DNA of 62,376 bases from Pseudomonadota bacterium (GTDB lineage: Bacteria > Bdellovibrionota > UBA2428). Location: positions 1-62,376 of the forward strand of contig JAGNHS010000010.1 of assembly GCA_018001635.1 (NCBI GenBank), given 5' to 3'. Below, piece by piece: positions 18,140 to 27,285 of the stretch. The position numbers and the translations under genes were made by a program. The notes below the pieces were generated by a model, which was not told the DNA's origin, searched no databases, and saw nothing but the letters and a program-made list of their open reading frames with translations. Position 1 is the first letter of the stretch. Each line of letters begins with the position of its first letter.

Positions 18140-18562
18140 TTATTGTTGTTTTCTATCGTGCTCTTCTACGATCTGCTTAAATCTCTCAATATCGCCTTTA
18201 AACACATCGGGATTGTGAAAAGCTAAAACTAACTTCTGCTCGGCCCTATTAAAGAATCGAACTATGACCTTGTTGGAATAATACGCAAAAAGGGTATGCT
18301 CATCACGACTTAAAACAAGTTCAAGGGGCATCCCCCAAGCTTCATCGCGGCTCTTAAAACTATAAAGCGGTTTTCCATTTACTAAATTATGCACATCGAT
18401 TTGCCCATCGCTTCGACCCAAATAAACGCGCTTAATATCGCGGGAATGGCACACTGATGTAGTTTTAAAGGGAGGCAGATTGAGAACGGATTCACAGGCA
18501 CAAGAGGCGACAGTCAGACTGACTCCAAAAATAATAACAAAGCCCATCCTAAATCTGAACAC
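18140..18562 (-). CDS. Small putative lipoprotein of unknown function
   Basis: 140 residues. The GTG start at 18562 gives a basic N-region (MFRFRMG), a hydrophobic core and a lipobox-like VASC (Cys about residue 21). An ATG at 18547 would remove the positive charge. The mature part has repeated beta-hairpin segments (RVYLGRSDGQIDVHNLVNGKPLYSF, TLFAYYSNKVIVRFFN) reminiscent of WD40/beta-propeller blades, but it is too short for a full propeller. With the next gene it interrupts the classical infC-rpmI junction. Confidence 0.55.
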   Translation of the reverse strand: MFRFRMGFVIIFGVSLTVASCACESVLNLPPFKTTSVCHSRDIKRVYLGRSDGQIDVHNLVNGKPLYSFKSRDEAWGMPLELVLSRDEHTLFAYYSNKVIVRFFNRAEQKLVLAFHNPDVFKGDIERFKQIVEEHDRKQQ

Positions 18563-18627
18563 TGAATCTATTTAATGAAAAACTTTAATATACGCAAAAG
18601 ATTCTAATAAAGCTTCAAACTCAACTC

Positions 18628-19719
18628 TTATTCGTTAATGGCTTTCATAAGTTCAAAACCTAAGCCCGTCGTTGTATCGCTCATCGTATTTGCTAGTAAA
18701 ACTAAGGCAGAATTCTTTTTCTTATTCACGCCAAAGAAACTCGACATCCCGTAAGTCCCCCCATTGTGCCAATACATATCATAGGGGCTAGGCATCAGCC
18801 TCCACAAAAGACCTATTTGCTCAGCCTCTAAAGCTAATGTTTGGCGACGAGGGCGTTGAGCAATTTCAAGAATACGAAGCCATTCTTGACTTGGAGGATT
18901 TAAAACAAAGCGAGACCACTTCGACATGTCCCAGATATCTGATTTTAAGCCACCCGCCGCCGCCATAGAAGCAAACGACCACAGTGGACACGCCACAAGC
19001 CGAGACTCGACAAGAGCATATCCCTGAACAGCCTTATTCAAAGATTCACCTTGAGGGACTATTGAGGTGGCAGACATAGCCATAGAGTCGAGTAGTTCAT
19101 CTCGATAAATAGACTCTAAACTTTTATTGTAAAGCTTCTCTAAAACATCACCCAATATACCGGAGGCAATATTATCGTAGCGAGATTGTGTTCCGGGAAT
19201 CCAATCCAAAGGACTGCGATTTAAAAAATTAATCAGCTCTGTGACCCCAAAACTTGCCCAAGGATTGAGAGGGTCTTTGAGCTCAACACCTTCGAGAAAT
19301 TTTTCGGAAAAACCCGCACGATGTGTGGCCAAATCCAAAATAGAAATCTCTACTCCAGCTTTTTTTGGAAGTTTATAATTTAAATACTTTTGGGCTAAAT
19401 CATTTTCATTGATTTTGCCCTGATCCATAGCCTTCGCTAGTACAAGACCCGTAAAAAGCTTAGTAATAGAAGCAATTTCATAGAGACTCTTATCATTAGC
19501 CGTCTGATGGGACTCAATTTTTTTTTCGCCAAAATGGATAAAGAATTCTTCTTCGCCCTGCTTAAGAAATAAGCTCAAACCTACCAAATCTTTGCCATCA
19601 ATGAGTTTATCAATTCGTTGTTTAAGATCGGTTTTTTTTAAAATCTTTGCCTCTGAATAAAAAGCATTGAATAAGAAAAAAACCAAAAGCCCAAATCTCA
19701 AGCTCACTTGAATTTTCAA
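18628..19719 (-). CDS. Secreted serine hydrolase of the class C beta-lactamase family
   Basis: 363 residues with a signal peptide (SLRFGLLVFFLFNAFYSEA). It has the three signatures of the family: SITK (SxxK nucleophile and lysine) in the segment YEIASITKLFTGL, RYDN (YxN equivalent) followed by IASGILGDVLE, and WHNGGTYG near the C-terminus (KTG/HxG equivalent). Family members are esterases, peptidases or penicillin-interacting enzymes; the substrate cannot be inferred. I chose the TTG at 19719 because GAGG lies 7 nt upstream; a TTG at 19740 is the alternative. Confidence 0.78.
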   Translation of the reverse strand: MKIQVSLRFGLLVFFLFNAFYSEAKILKKTDLKQRIDKLIDGKDLVGLSLFLKQGEEEFFIHFGEKKIESHQTANDKSLYEIASITKLFTGLVLAKAMDQGKINENDLAQKYLNYKLPKKAGVEISILDLATHRAGFSEKFLEGVELKDPLNPWASFGVTELINFLNRSPLDWIPGTQSRYDNIASGILGDVLEKLYNKSLESIYRDELLDSMAMSATSIVPQGESLNKAVQGYALVESRLVACPLWSFASMAAAGGLKSDIWDMSKWSRFVLNPPSQEWLRILEIAQRPRRQTLALEAEQIGLLWRLMPSPYDMYWHNGGTYGMSSFFGVNKKKNSALVLLANTMSDTTTGLGFELMKAINE

Positions 19720-19753
19720 AGCCCACCCTCTCTGATTCAATTCAAAAAAAATT

Positions 19754-20392
19754 CTAAATTTTACCTGAGGACGGAACTTGAGGACTAGAATTTGTTAACG
19801 GCGATGTTGGCATTACAAAAGTATTCTCGGGAATATTTCGCGGGCGGTTCATCGTCGAAACCAAAGTCTCAGTTTTACCCTTTTTATAAGGTGCAAAAAT
19901 TACAATGAGTCTTTTACCTTCTAAAGATGGCTGAGAATCAATTGAAGCTTTTCCTTCTAATTTTTCTGCAAATTCGATGAGAGTTTCCCAACCCACACCT
20001 AAATGCTCAAGCTCACGGCCACGATAGAAGACTGTGACTTTGACTTTGTCACCAGACTCTAAAAACTCAATAGCACGCTGAGACTTGTGAGAAATATCGT
20101 GAACTTCAGTTTTAGGACGCAATTGAATTTCTTTAACTTCAACCACGACTTGTTTCTTTTTAGCGACTTGGCTTTTCTTTTTCTCTTGGTATTTATACTT
20201 GCCATAGTCCATGATTTTACAAACTGGAGGATCGGATTTATCGGCAACCTGTACAAGATCGAGTCCATAAGACTCGGCCTGGCGAATCGCTTCTCGAGTA
20301 TCGAGAATTCCGAGCTGTTGACCTTCGGGGCCAATCACACGAACAAAGGACGCACGAATACGTCGGTTTACTGAAAGTTCCTTAAAGCTAAT
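19754..20392 (-). CDS. infC: Translation initiation factor IF-3, probably with an ATT start codon
   Basis: 212 residues from the ATT. The conserved N-terminus (SVNRRIRASFVRVIGPEGQQLGIL) is encoded upstream of the first GTG (20338), so a GTG start would remove essential family sequence. In frame upstream there is no ATG, GTG or TTG. An ATT at 20392 lies 8 nt after a strong AAGGAGG. IF-3 genes in E. coli and relatives are known to start with ATT and to autoregulate by rejecting that codon. The linker KYKYQEKKKSQ and the C-domain are complete; a Ser/Pro-rich tail follows. The gene is 24 bp after thrS. Confidence 0.9.
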   Translation of the reverse strand: MSFKELSVNRRIRASFVRVIGPEGQQLGILDTREAIRQAESYGLDLVQVADKSDPPVCKIMDYGKYKYQEKKKSQVAKKKQVVVEVKEIQLRPKTEVHDISHKSQRAIEFLESGDKVKVTVFYRGRELEHLGVGWETLIEFAEKLEGKASIDSQPSLEGKRLIVIFAPYKKGKTETLVSTMNRPRNIPENTFVMPTSPLTNSSPQVPSSGKI

Positions 20393-20416
20393 ACGAATAT
20401 CCTCCTTGGACTGGGG

Positions 20417-21964
20417 TCATGAAAGTTTAGGCTGTGCCTGATCTTGTATACTGGCAAGAAAGTTTGCCAGATCAAGGCCTTGCTTTTGAGTTCCGTCCCT
20501 AAAGCGAACGCTAAGTGTATTATTTTGAGATTCTTGCGCGCCAATAATTATCATATAAGGAATTCGGAATTTGTGATGCTTTTTGATTTTAGCTGAAAGC
20601 TTGTCATTTGAGTCGTCAAGTAAGGCACGATAGCCCTTAGCTTTTAATTCGTCAAAAACTTTTTTCGCATAGGGATTCACGTCTTCTTGAACACTCATAA
20701 CTAGCAACTGGGTAGGACAAAGCCAAAGTGGAAATTGCCCGGCAAAGTGTTCGATAAGTATACCTAAAAAACGCTCCAAAGAGCCTGCAATCGCCCTGTG
20801 GATCATAACGGGGATATGCATAGTATTATCACTACCAGCATAATTTAAGCCAAAACGCTCAGGCATCATAAAATCTAGCTGAACTGTTCCGCACTGATGA
20901 GTTCGGTCTAAAGAGTCCTTTAAATGGAAATCGATTTTGGGACCATAAAAAGCGCCATCTCCAGGATTCACTTTATAAGTTTCTCCAGCTCGCTCCAAGG
21001 CGTTCTTGAGAGATTGCTCGGCCTTATCCCAAACGGCATCATCACCAATTCGCTTTTCAGGGCGAGTAGAAAGCTCGATGGCAAAACTAAAACCAAACAA
21101 TGAATAAAATTTACGAATCATGCCCAAAACTCTAAGAATTTCATCTTCGATTTGCTCATGAGTGCAATAAATATGAGCATCATCTTGCACAAAGCTTCTC
21201 ACTCGGAAAAGTCCATTAACCACACCACTGCGCTCATATCTGTGCACGCGGCCGAATTCAGCCAAACGTATAGGAAGTTCCTTATACGAGTGGCGCTGAT
21301 TTCCGTAAATCAAGCAATGGCCAGGACAATTCATAGGTTTAACGGCAAAGTTTTGCTCGTCGACCGCCGTAAAATACATATTTTCGCGGTAATTATCGTA
21401 GTGCCCAGAAGTCTTCCAAAGTTTCTCACTCATAATAAGCGGTGAGATCACACTCTGAAAACCATTTTGGCGGTTAAGTTCATCGAGCACATCTCGAACG
21501 CTATTATAAAGAAAAGTACCCGCACTATGAAAAAACGGAGAGGCTGGAGCTTCTTCATGAAATGAAAAAAGATCCATCTCCACTCCCACTTTACGGTGGT
21601 CACGTTTTTTAGCTTCTTCTATTTGAAAGAGATGCTTTTGAAGGGCTTCTTCACTGCCAAATGCCGTTCCATAAATTCGGGAGAGCATGGCGTTCTTTTC
21701 ATCGCCGCGCCAATAAGCCCCTGCCACATTAGTGAGCTTAATGGCTGGAATTTGCCCAGTATGAACCACATGAGGTCCGCGACAAAGATCCATAAACTCG
21801 CCTTGATAATAAACACTGACTTGAGTGACTTTTTCGTTTGTCACTAAGTCACGAATGATTTCAGCTTTATAATGTTCGCCTATAGATTCAAAGTGGCTAA
21901 TAGCTTTTTCAACAGGCCAATCTTCACGCTTAAGCTTGAAAGCTGAACCTATGATTTTCTTCAT
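20417..21964 (-). CDS. thrS: Threonine-tRNA ligase, C-terminal segment (editing remainder, catalytic and anticodon domains)
   Basis: 515 residues beginning with an ATG formed by the last A of an A10 run. It contains the second half of the editing domain ([11 protein letters not shown]), class II motif 2 ([26 protein letters not shown]), the zinc ligands ([14 protein letters not shown]), motif 3 ([14 protein letters not shown]) and the anticodon-binding domain. Homologous ThrS proteins are one chain of about 640 residues. Here the first 120 residues lie in another frame upstream. Removing one A would fuse the two exactly at the expected point. Confidence 0.9.
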   Translation of the reverse strand: MKKIIGSAFKLKREDWPVEKAISHFESIGEHYKAEIIRDLVTNEKVTQVSVYYQGEFMDLCRGPHVVHTGQIPAIKLTNVAGAYWRGDEKNAMLSRIYGTAFGSEEALQKHLFQIEEAKKRDHRKVGVEMDLFSFHEEAPASPFFHSAGTFLYNSVRDVLDELNRQNGFQSVISPLIMSEKLWKTSGHYDNYRENMYFTAVDEQNFAVKPMNCPGHCLIYGNQRHSYKELPIRLAEFGRVHRYERSGVVNGLFRVRSFVQDDAHIYCTHEQIEDEILRVLGMIRKFYSLFGFSFAIELSTRPEKRIGDDAVWDKAEQSLKNALERAGETYKVNPGDGAFYGPKIDFHLKDSLDRTHQCGTVQLDFMMPERFGLNYAGSDNTMHIPVMIHRAIAGSLERFLGILIEHFAGQFPLWLCPTQLLVMSVQEDVNPYAKKVFDELKAKGYRALLDDSNDKLSAKIKKHHKFRIPYMIIIGAQESQNNTLSVRFRDGTQKQGLDLANFLASIQDQAQPKLS

Positions 21965-22328
21965 TTTTTTTTTCTATCGCAGGCAAGTCTTCTAGTTTGA
22001 AGGCGTCCTTACGTGCGAAATCATAATAAAAGCCAGAATCAATAACCGGTCCGATGGTCACCTGAGTGTCGGGATATAATTCTTTAACCGCCTGGGCCAA
22101 AATATGCGCTGTAGTGTGACGAATAATTTCTAGACCCTCTGGAGAGTCTGAATAAACAAGTTCTGCTTTTTCGGTGCTAGATTCGGGGAGTTTCATATGA
22201 AGATCGAGTATTTTTTCGCCTAATTTAATGCCCAATAGCACACGTTTAGTTTTAAGCTTTGGAAGTAAATCCAAACCTTTTTCAAAGGAACCCGATAAAA
22301 CACACTGAGAAGATTCAAAAAAGTCCAT
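21930..22328 (-). CDS. thrS: Threonine-tRNA ligase, N-terminal segment (TGS and first half of editing domain)
   Basis: 132 residues; residues 1-60 resemble the TGS domain. Residues 67-118 are the start of the editing domain with RHTTAHIL (the HxxxH pair at His71 and His75) and the hallmark [14 protein letters not shown]. After LPAIEKK the frame runs through the A10 run and ends within 12 unrelated residues. The other editing residues (Cys/His of CRGPH) are in the downstream frame, so neither piece alone has a complete editing site. Its ATG is at 22328. Confidence 0.88.
   Translation of the reverse strand: MDFFESSQCVLSGSFEKGLDLLPKLKTKRVLLGIKLGEKILDLHMKLPESSTEKAELVYSDSPEGLEIIRHTTAHILAQAVKELYPDTQVTIGPVIDSGFYYDFARKDAFKLEDLPAIEKKNEENHRFSFQA
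21964..21973 (-). other. A10 homopolymer at the thrS frame junction
   Basis: On the minus strand GATAG is followed by ten A residues and TGAAG. With nine (or twelve) A residues the upstream frame would continue as [13 protein letters not shown], matching the continuous ThrS family sequence. A run of this length is a known site for transcriptional slippage and also a common sequencing-error site. Confidence 0.85.
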
Positions 22329-22425
22329 ATTTATAGTGGTATATCATGACGTGAAAGCGGGTAACAGGTCAACAGTGGATTCAATATTGGACAAAAATCA
22401 AAGCCCATTTTAAAGACTTTGACCT

Positions 22426-22719
22426 ATGAATCGCTCTATTCTTTTTATCCTATTTTTATTTTCCTTAAGCCTCCAAGCCGAAAGGCCTAAAAAAGTTAAG
22501 ACCACTAAAACTTGCGAGCGTGGCATGGCCTTTTTTGATGACCCTAATTATTTTGAACTAGACCCCTGGGCCGATCTTAAAAAAAAGAAAAATCGCCGAG
22601 CAAGAAATTCTGACGATGAGCACAGCGCTCGGCACGTGTCTTCAAATTATGGCGACAGCGAACTTTCAAATGGTGGCTACGGTGGAGCCGCACGCGACGA
22701 AGAGATCTACTTCAAATAA
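22426..22719 (+). CDS. Small secreted protein, unknown
   Basis: 97 residues with a signal peptide (FILFLFSLSLQAE, cleavage about residue 18). The mature protein has a Lys-rich start, one cysteine (TCERGMAFFDDPNYFELDPW), a basic stretch KKKKNRRAR, and a Gly/Ser/Asp-rich, probably disordered C-terminus. It is transcribed divergently from thrS and convergently with an EEP-family gene 1 bp away. Not recognised. Confidence 0.55.
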   Translation: MNRSILFILFLFSLSLQAERPKKVKTTKTCERGMAFFDDPNYFELDPWADLKKKKNRRARNSDDEHSARHVSSNYGDSELSNGGYGGAARDEEIYFK

Positions 22720-22720
22720 T

Positions 22721-23863
22721 TTAGCGATTGAATAGCTGCGCAAAATCAAAATCGAAAAAAATTGGAAAATGATCGGAAGGATTTTTTTCACGTTCATCCC
22801 ATGTTTTTGGAAGTGGCCTCACCGAATTATCTTCGTTCTTATATCGATAAACATAAATCTTTTTCATTCGAGTTTTGTCTTGGAGAAACCACGAAGAAAC
22901 TAAAACATGATCTATCTGAGAATACTCGGTCACTGGGTACGGATCTTCTTCGCTAGCTTTAGGGTGATAACTATGAGTGACACGCTCAAGATCGCTGGCC
23001 TTGGGTTCGATAAAATCAAAGGGATCGCCCATATCTTTATTTTTTTGAATGGCTTCAAAAGCTACCTCAGATCGCACCTGACCATTAAAATCGCCTGCCA
23101 ATATATATACGAATTTTGGACCATATATTTCTTTATAAATTTCGATGAGCTTTAAAGTTTCTTCAACCTGAACCTTACGAAGCATTTCACCTAAAGGATC
23201 GCCCGGACGAGGCCGTTTACTTTTATAATGAGTTCCAAAAACACTTAGCAGAGGAAGACTCTCGGGAGATTTACCTTTTTCTCGAATCTCAAGCACAGGC
23301 AAATCACGCGAAAAAATTCGTGTGGCTGCTCTTCGGGGAAAGAGCGGATCTTTAGCCAATCGATTTTTATGTGATAAAAGTTTTAAATCAAAGGGCAAAT
23401 CTTTTTTCACAAGGAAAGCAATATCAATCCCTCGTGGGTCATTTCCTTCTATTAGCAAAACTCGATAAGCTCCCTTTAAATGCAATCGATTAAAAAGTTC
23501 TAGGGCTTGAATTTTTTCAACTTCCTGACAAACAAGTATATCGGGGTCTTCACTTAAGATGGATTGAGCCAATTCCTTTATTTTGAAAGCTTCTTTAGGG
23601 CGAGGTTCTTCCACCATTCGACCTCGATGCCCTTCGTAATCATAAACAAGCTTTCCCTGATATTCGTAAAGATTATAAAGATTGTAACTACCCACTTTTA
23701 AAGTTTTGATGTCTTTTATATTGCGTGTAGGAAATTCTTTCTCAACTTTATAGGGCATAAGCATATCTTCGCAAAAGGGGGCTTGGGGCGGAGCTTTTGC
23801 ACTTAAACTAAGCTCGAAAAAAATGTTCAACAAAAGTAGTTTTGAAATATTCCCTAATCCCAC
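22721..23863 (-). CDS. Secreted endonuclease/exonuclease/phosphatase-family protein
   Basis: 380 residues with an N-terminal signal sequence. EEP-fold signatures are in order: KVGSYNLYNLY (Asn), DILVCQEVEK (catalytic Glu), GTHYKSKR (His), AGDFNGQV (Asp and Asn) and the final SDHFPI (Asp-His). Exported EEP proteins include nucleases and phospholipid phosphodiesterases, and I cannot choose between them. The start is GTG at 23863 with a GAGGG upstream. Confidence 0.82.
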   Translation of the reverse strand: MGLGNISKLLLLNIFFELSLSAKAPPQAPFCEDMLMPYKVEKEFPTRNIKDIKTLKVGSYNLYNLYEYQGKLVYDYEGHRGRMVEEPRPKEAFKIKELAQSILSEDPDILVCQEVEKIQALELFNRLHLKGAYRVLLIEGNDPRGIDIAFLVKKDLPFDLKLLSHKNRLAKDPLFPRRAATRIFSRDLPVLEIREKGKSPESLPLLSVFGTHYKSKRPRPGDPLGEMLRKVQVEETLKLIEIYKEIYGPKFVYILAGDFNGQVRSEVAFEAIQKNKDMGDPFDFIEPKASDLERVTHSYHPKASEEDPYPVTEYSQIDHVLVSSWFLQDKTRMKKIYVYRYKNEDNSVRPLPKTWDEREKNPSDHFPIFFDFDFAQLFNR

Positions 23864-23919
23864 AAATCCCTCTCACTTAAGTGATCTAACATGTATGAGA
23901 GAACTCGAAAAGATTAAGC

Positions 23920-23961
23920 AATAAAAAGATCCGAATTTAGCTTAAGGCTAAATTCGGATCT
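23920..23961 (-). terminator. Rho-independent terminator
   Basis: A perfect 15-bp stem (23927-23941/23947-23961, loop TTAAG) lies 28 bp after the stop of the minus-strand gene at 23990. On the minus strand it is followed by TTTTTATTGC. Confidence 0.85.
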
Positions 23962-23989
23962 CTTAAATGATTTTAGAGGCGATTAGAAA

Positions 23990-24391
23990 TTACTCTGTAT
24001 AGGCCGTTTCAGTAGAGCTAGTATCACTAGTTGTTGAAGTAGAAGTTGTTGTCGCAGTGGCATTATACTTATCATGGTACGATTTAGAATTTGAGCGCAT
24101 TTGCTGTGCATAAAGAATCAACATACCCGCGGCACTATTACATTCCTCAAGATTTTGTGCGTTATAAAGTGCATCTAAATTACTTTGTAACGCTGGACCA
24201 TTATTATCTTTTACATATTGATTGTCGTCAGCATGAGTCGCCGTAACAGCTAATGTTTGATCGTATGATTTAATCGCCATATTCGCTATATTTTGATAGG
24301 AACTGCCACAAGCTTCAGCCCATAAGTTTAATGAGGCAAAAAAACCACTTATAAGGATTAGTTGTTTTATTTTGATACTTAAGTTTTTCAT
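23990..24391 (-). CDS. Small secreted protein with Ser/Thr-rich tail
   Basis: 133 residues. The ATG at 24391 has a GAAGGAGAG ribosome binding site and begins a clean signal peptide (KQLILISGFFASLNLWAEA). The mature helix-rich domain has two cysteines (ACGSSYQN and EECNSAAG) that could form a disulfide. The C-terminus is a low-complexity Thr/Ser tail. An upstream in-frame TTG would add 17 residues ahead of the signal peptide and is unlikely. Monocistronic, with its own terminator. Not recognised. Confidence 0.7.
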   Translation of the reverse strand: MKNLSIKIKQLILISGFFASLNLWAEACGSSYQNIANMAIKSYDQTLAVTATHADDNQYVKDNNGPALQSNLDALYNAQNLEECNSAAGMLILYAQQMRSNSKSYHDKYNATATTTSTSTTSDTSSTETAYTE

Positions 24392-24554
24392 GTTCTTCTC
24401 TCCTTCTGAGTACTCATTCAGTATGCAAAAAAACTGTGACATAAAAGTGTTGGCCTAATGAAGATTGAATGAAATTTGAATGATTTATTGATGAATTCGG
24501 TCAATGATATTCACTTAAAGATAATCAAGTAGTTACACTTGCTATAGGGAAGTC

Positions 24555-26552
24555 TTAAGTTCCCAATTGCTCTTGCAAAAGTGAGCTCTCTTTTTGAAGC
24601 TGACCTAAGCGGCGCCAAGCATCGACCGTACTCACCGAACGCTCCACTGGAGATTGTTCTAAGTAAGTCGAGCGAGAGAGACCCTCTTCGTAGTGCTTCA
24701 TCAATAAGCGAGCTTCTTCAAGGGTGAGAGTTTTAGCAGTGATGCCTCGCTCAATGGATTCGCGAATTCTACGCACAAGACTTGCGCGATCGTATTCTAC
24801 ATAACCTAAAACTTCGTAAATCTTATCGCCTTCGATAACGTGGTCTATAGTGTAACCCGTTTCAGAAATTGAAACGTGAACCGCATCGGTATCGCCAAAG
24901 AGATTATGGAAATCTCCCAAAATTTCTTGATAGGCTCCGATTAAAAACATTCCCAAATAATAATCTTCAGTTGGCTTGAACTCATGAAGCTCTAAATATT
25001 CTTTGTCTTCTTTGATATCAATAAACTCATCGATTTTACCGTCGGAGTCACAAGTCAGATCGAGCAAAATAGCGCGCTTATTGGGACGCTCTTGATGACG
25101 GTGGATCGGAATGATTGGAAACAATTGGCTCACAGCCCAAGTATCGGGAGCCGATTTAAAAAGTGAGAAATTGCAGAAATAAGCATCACGCAGGAAACGG
25201 CGGATGTTGCCAATTTCTTCGGGTTTACGCTGCATATTTTCGCAAACTTTAAGTACTTTTGTACAAAAACATCTAAACAAACGCTCAAGTGTGGCACGTT
25301 GTTTTAAATTAAAATATCCAAGATTAAACAAACTAATGGAATCATCGCGAAGCTTATAAGCGTCTTGCACGTGTTCATTTAGATTTTTAATCGAAAGCGT
25401 TTCAAACAACCCCCTCATCTGAATGAGGTTGTCGTGGCTTTGAGTTTCTTCTTCAGATGGCATATCGCACGAATGCATAATGTTCACATCGACGGTATTA
25501 AAAATCAAAACACTGCTATAGGCAGAAATCGCACGTCCGGCCTCAGTGATGATGTGCGGGTGCTCAAGGCCTTTAGAGTCACAAGTTTGCAAAATTTGCC
25601 AAACGACATCGTTGGCATACTCCTGCAAACTATAATTCATAGAATTTTCCCAGTTCGTTTGCGATCCATCGTAATCAACCGCTAAGCCACCGCCGACGTC
25701 TATGTATTTTAGTCCTGCACCTAATTCAGCGAGTTCTGCATAAATGCGAACGGCTTCCGTGAGAGAATCCTTGATAGATCGAAGCGCTGAAATTTGGGAT
25801 CCAATGTGGTAGTGCAAGAGTTCGAGAGATCCAAGTTTTCCTTCTTTTTTAAGAAGCTCAATACCTTGAACCATTTCCCATGTTGTTAAACCAAACTTAG
25901 ATTGAGCCCCTGAGCTTTCGGCCCACTTACCCACACCCTTGCTCTCAAGCTTAGCTCTGAAGCCAATACGAGGAACAATGTGAAGATTTTTAGAAAGCTC
26001 CAAAATGGCTTCAAGTTCTTTAAAACGATCAACCACAATAATGGCGTTACAACCTAGTTTTTGCGAAAGCAGCGCCGTCTCAATGTATTCGTTGTCTTTA
26101 AAACCATTACAAATAATCAAAGCATCTGGGTTGTCCATAAAAGCCAGAGCCACTAGCAATTCAGGCTTAGAACCAGCCTCAAGACCCAAACAAGTATTAC
26201 GCCCGTGCTTGATGATTTCTTCCACCAAGTAACGGTGTTGATTTACTTTAATGGGATAGACGCCCTTATAGGACGCTTTATAGCCGTACATACGAATGGC
26301 TTCGGCAAAACAACCCGCCATGGCCTTAACTCGAGATTCAACGATATTGGAAAAGCGAAGTAAAAGCGGACTTCTCAAGCCTCTTTGACGAAGATCATCA
26401 ACAAGTTCTTTAAGATCGACTCTAGGGCGACTTTCTTCTGGACCATAAGGGGTGACTTCTACGTTTCCCTTGGTATTAATTCCAAAATAACCGGCCCCCC
26501 AGTTATTGATATGATACAACTCGGCGCTTTTTTGTGAATTCCAAACTTCCAT
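24555..26552 (-). CDS. speA: Biosynthetic arginine decarboxylase
   Basis: 665 residues, full length. The PLP-lysine region GVYPIKVNQHRYLVEEI, the barrel segments LEAGSKPELLVAL and LLHYHIGSQI, and the C-terminal FLIGAYQEILGDFHNLFGDTDAVHV are all typical SpeA. It makes agmatine for polyamine synthesis. A 6-bp hairpin (GCCCCT/AGGGGC) in the leader includes the probable ribosome binding site just before the ATG, which could limit translation. Confidence 0.95.
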   Translation of the reverse strand: MEVWNSQKSAELYHINNWGAGYFGINTKGNVEVTPYGPEESRPRVDLKELVDDLRQRGLRSPLLLRFSNIVESRVKAMAGCFAEAIRMYGYKASYKGVYPIKVNQHRYLVEEIIKHGRNTCLGLEAGSKPELLVALAFMDNPDALIICNGFKDNEYIETALLSQKLGCNAIIVVDRFKELEAILELSKNLHIVPRIGFRAKLESKGVGKWAESSGAQSKFGLTTWEMVQGIELLKKEGKLGSLELLHYHIGSQISALRSIKDSLTEAVRIYAELAELGAGLKYIDVGGGLAVDYDGSQTNWENSMNYSLQEYANDVVWQILQTCDSKGLEHPHIITEAGRAISAYSSVLIFNTVDVNIMHSCDMPSEEETQSHDNLIQMRGLFETLSIKNLNEHVQDAYKLRDDSISLFNLGYFNLKQRATLERLFRCFCTKVLKVCENMQRKPEEIGNIRRFLRDAYFCNFSLFKSAPDTWAVSQLFPIIPIHRHQERPNKRAILLDLTCDSDGKIDEFIDIKEDKEYLELHEFKPTEDYYLGMFLIGAYQEILGDFHNLFGDTDAVHVSISETGYTIDHVIEGDKIYEVLGYVEYDRASLVRRIRESIERGITAKTLTLEEARLLMKHYEEGLSRSTYLEQSPVERSVSTVDAWRRLGQLQKESSLLQEQLGT

Positions 26553-26615
26553 TGAAGCCCCTCTTACTCTTAAGGGGCAAAACTAACAAGAAAATTGCTG
26601 ATTTCAAAGCAATAG

Positions 26616-27011
26616 TTAAGGAAATTTTCTGGGTCCAAAACCCAAAGGTAAAAGAGTAGAAAAATCATACTCAGCCTTAATGGATTTAGGATCGGCTAAA
26701 TAGATTTTAAAATTGGGACCACAGAATTCCACCATGGTCTGCAAACATAAAGCACAAGGAGGAACCGCACCTTCAGTTACGATCATAATTGAAGTGAATT
26801 TTTTAGCACCTTCAGAAATAGCCTTTAAAAAGGCGGTGCGCTCGGCACAGATAGTGCCTCCGAAACTTACGTTTTCTACGTTACAACCCGTAAAAACACC
26901 CAAATCACTCGAAAGGGCTGCCCCTACGCGAAATCGCGAATATGGGGCATGCGCCTTTCGACGTGCTTTGCAGGCTGCAGAATGCAGCTTTTTAGGTGCG
27001 GTTAATTTCAA
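26616..27011 (-). CDS. cdd: Cytidine deaminase
   Basis: 131 residues, the size of the small tetrameric type. HAPYSRFRVGAAL, GCNVENVSFGGTICAERTA (zinc Cys and catalytic Glu of CAE) and PPCALCLQ (the two other zinc cysteines; PCGxC in most relatives) are all present. It deaminates cytidine to uridine. The start is TTG at 27011, immediately after the stop codon of the small lipoprotein gene, which suggests translational coupling; no ATG is available. Confidence 0.93.
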   Translation of the reverse strand: MKLTAPKKLHSAACKARRKAHAPYSRFRVGAALSSDLGVFTGCNVENVSFGGTICAERTAFLKAISEGAKKFTSIMIVTEGAVPPCALCLQTMVEFCGPNFKIYLADPKSIKAEYDFSTLLPLGFGPRKFP

Positions 27012-27140
27012 TTAATTAACCAACCGTTGCTCACCGATTTTTGGAAAAGAATGCTCTTCTTCAGAAGCAGTCGATCTATCCAAAGAACCACAGGCAGCAA
27101 ATACACCGACAACCGCAAGTACTAAGTAAAGTTTTTTCAT
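27012..27140 (-). CDS. 42-residue putative lipoprotein
   Basis: Starts MKKLYLVLAVVGVFAACGS: a basic N-region, a hydrophobic core and a lipobox-like FAAC (Cys17). About 25 mature residues follow, rich in Ser and Glu. A GGGGAGAA ribosome binding site lies upstream of the ATG at 27140. Its TAA stop abuts the TTG start of cdd with no gap. Function unknown; the entry rests on the signal sequence and the ribosome binding site. Confidence 0.65.
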   Translation of the reverse strand: MKKLYLVLAVVGVFAACGSLDRSTASEEEHSFPKIGEQRLVN

Positions 27141-27285
27141 AAGTAGTTTCTCCCCTATAGATTAGACCCTCGGATTCATCCCGGGGGTTAATCGTGTTGC
27201 TCTTTTTTGCTTATCGGTACTTCGCGTTAAAACTTAAGTCCTTAGAGTCCACTTCACTATGAAGAATTGGTTAAGAAATTGATCA

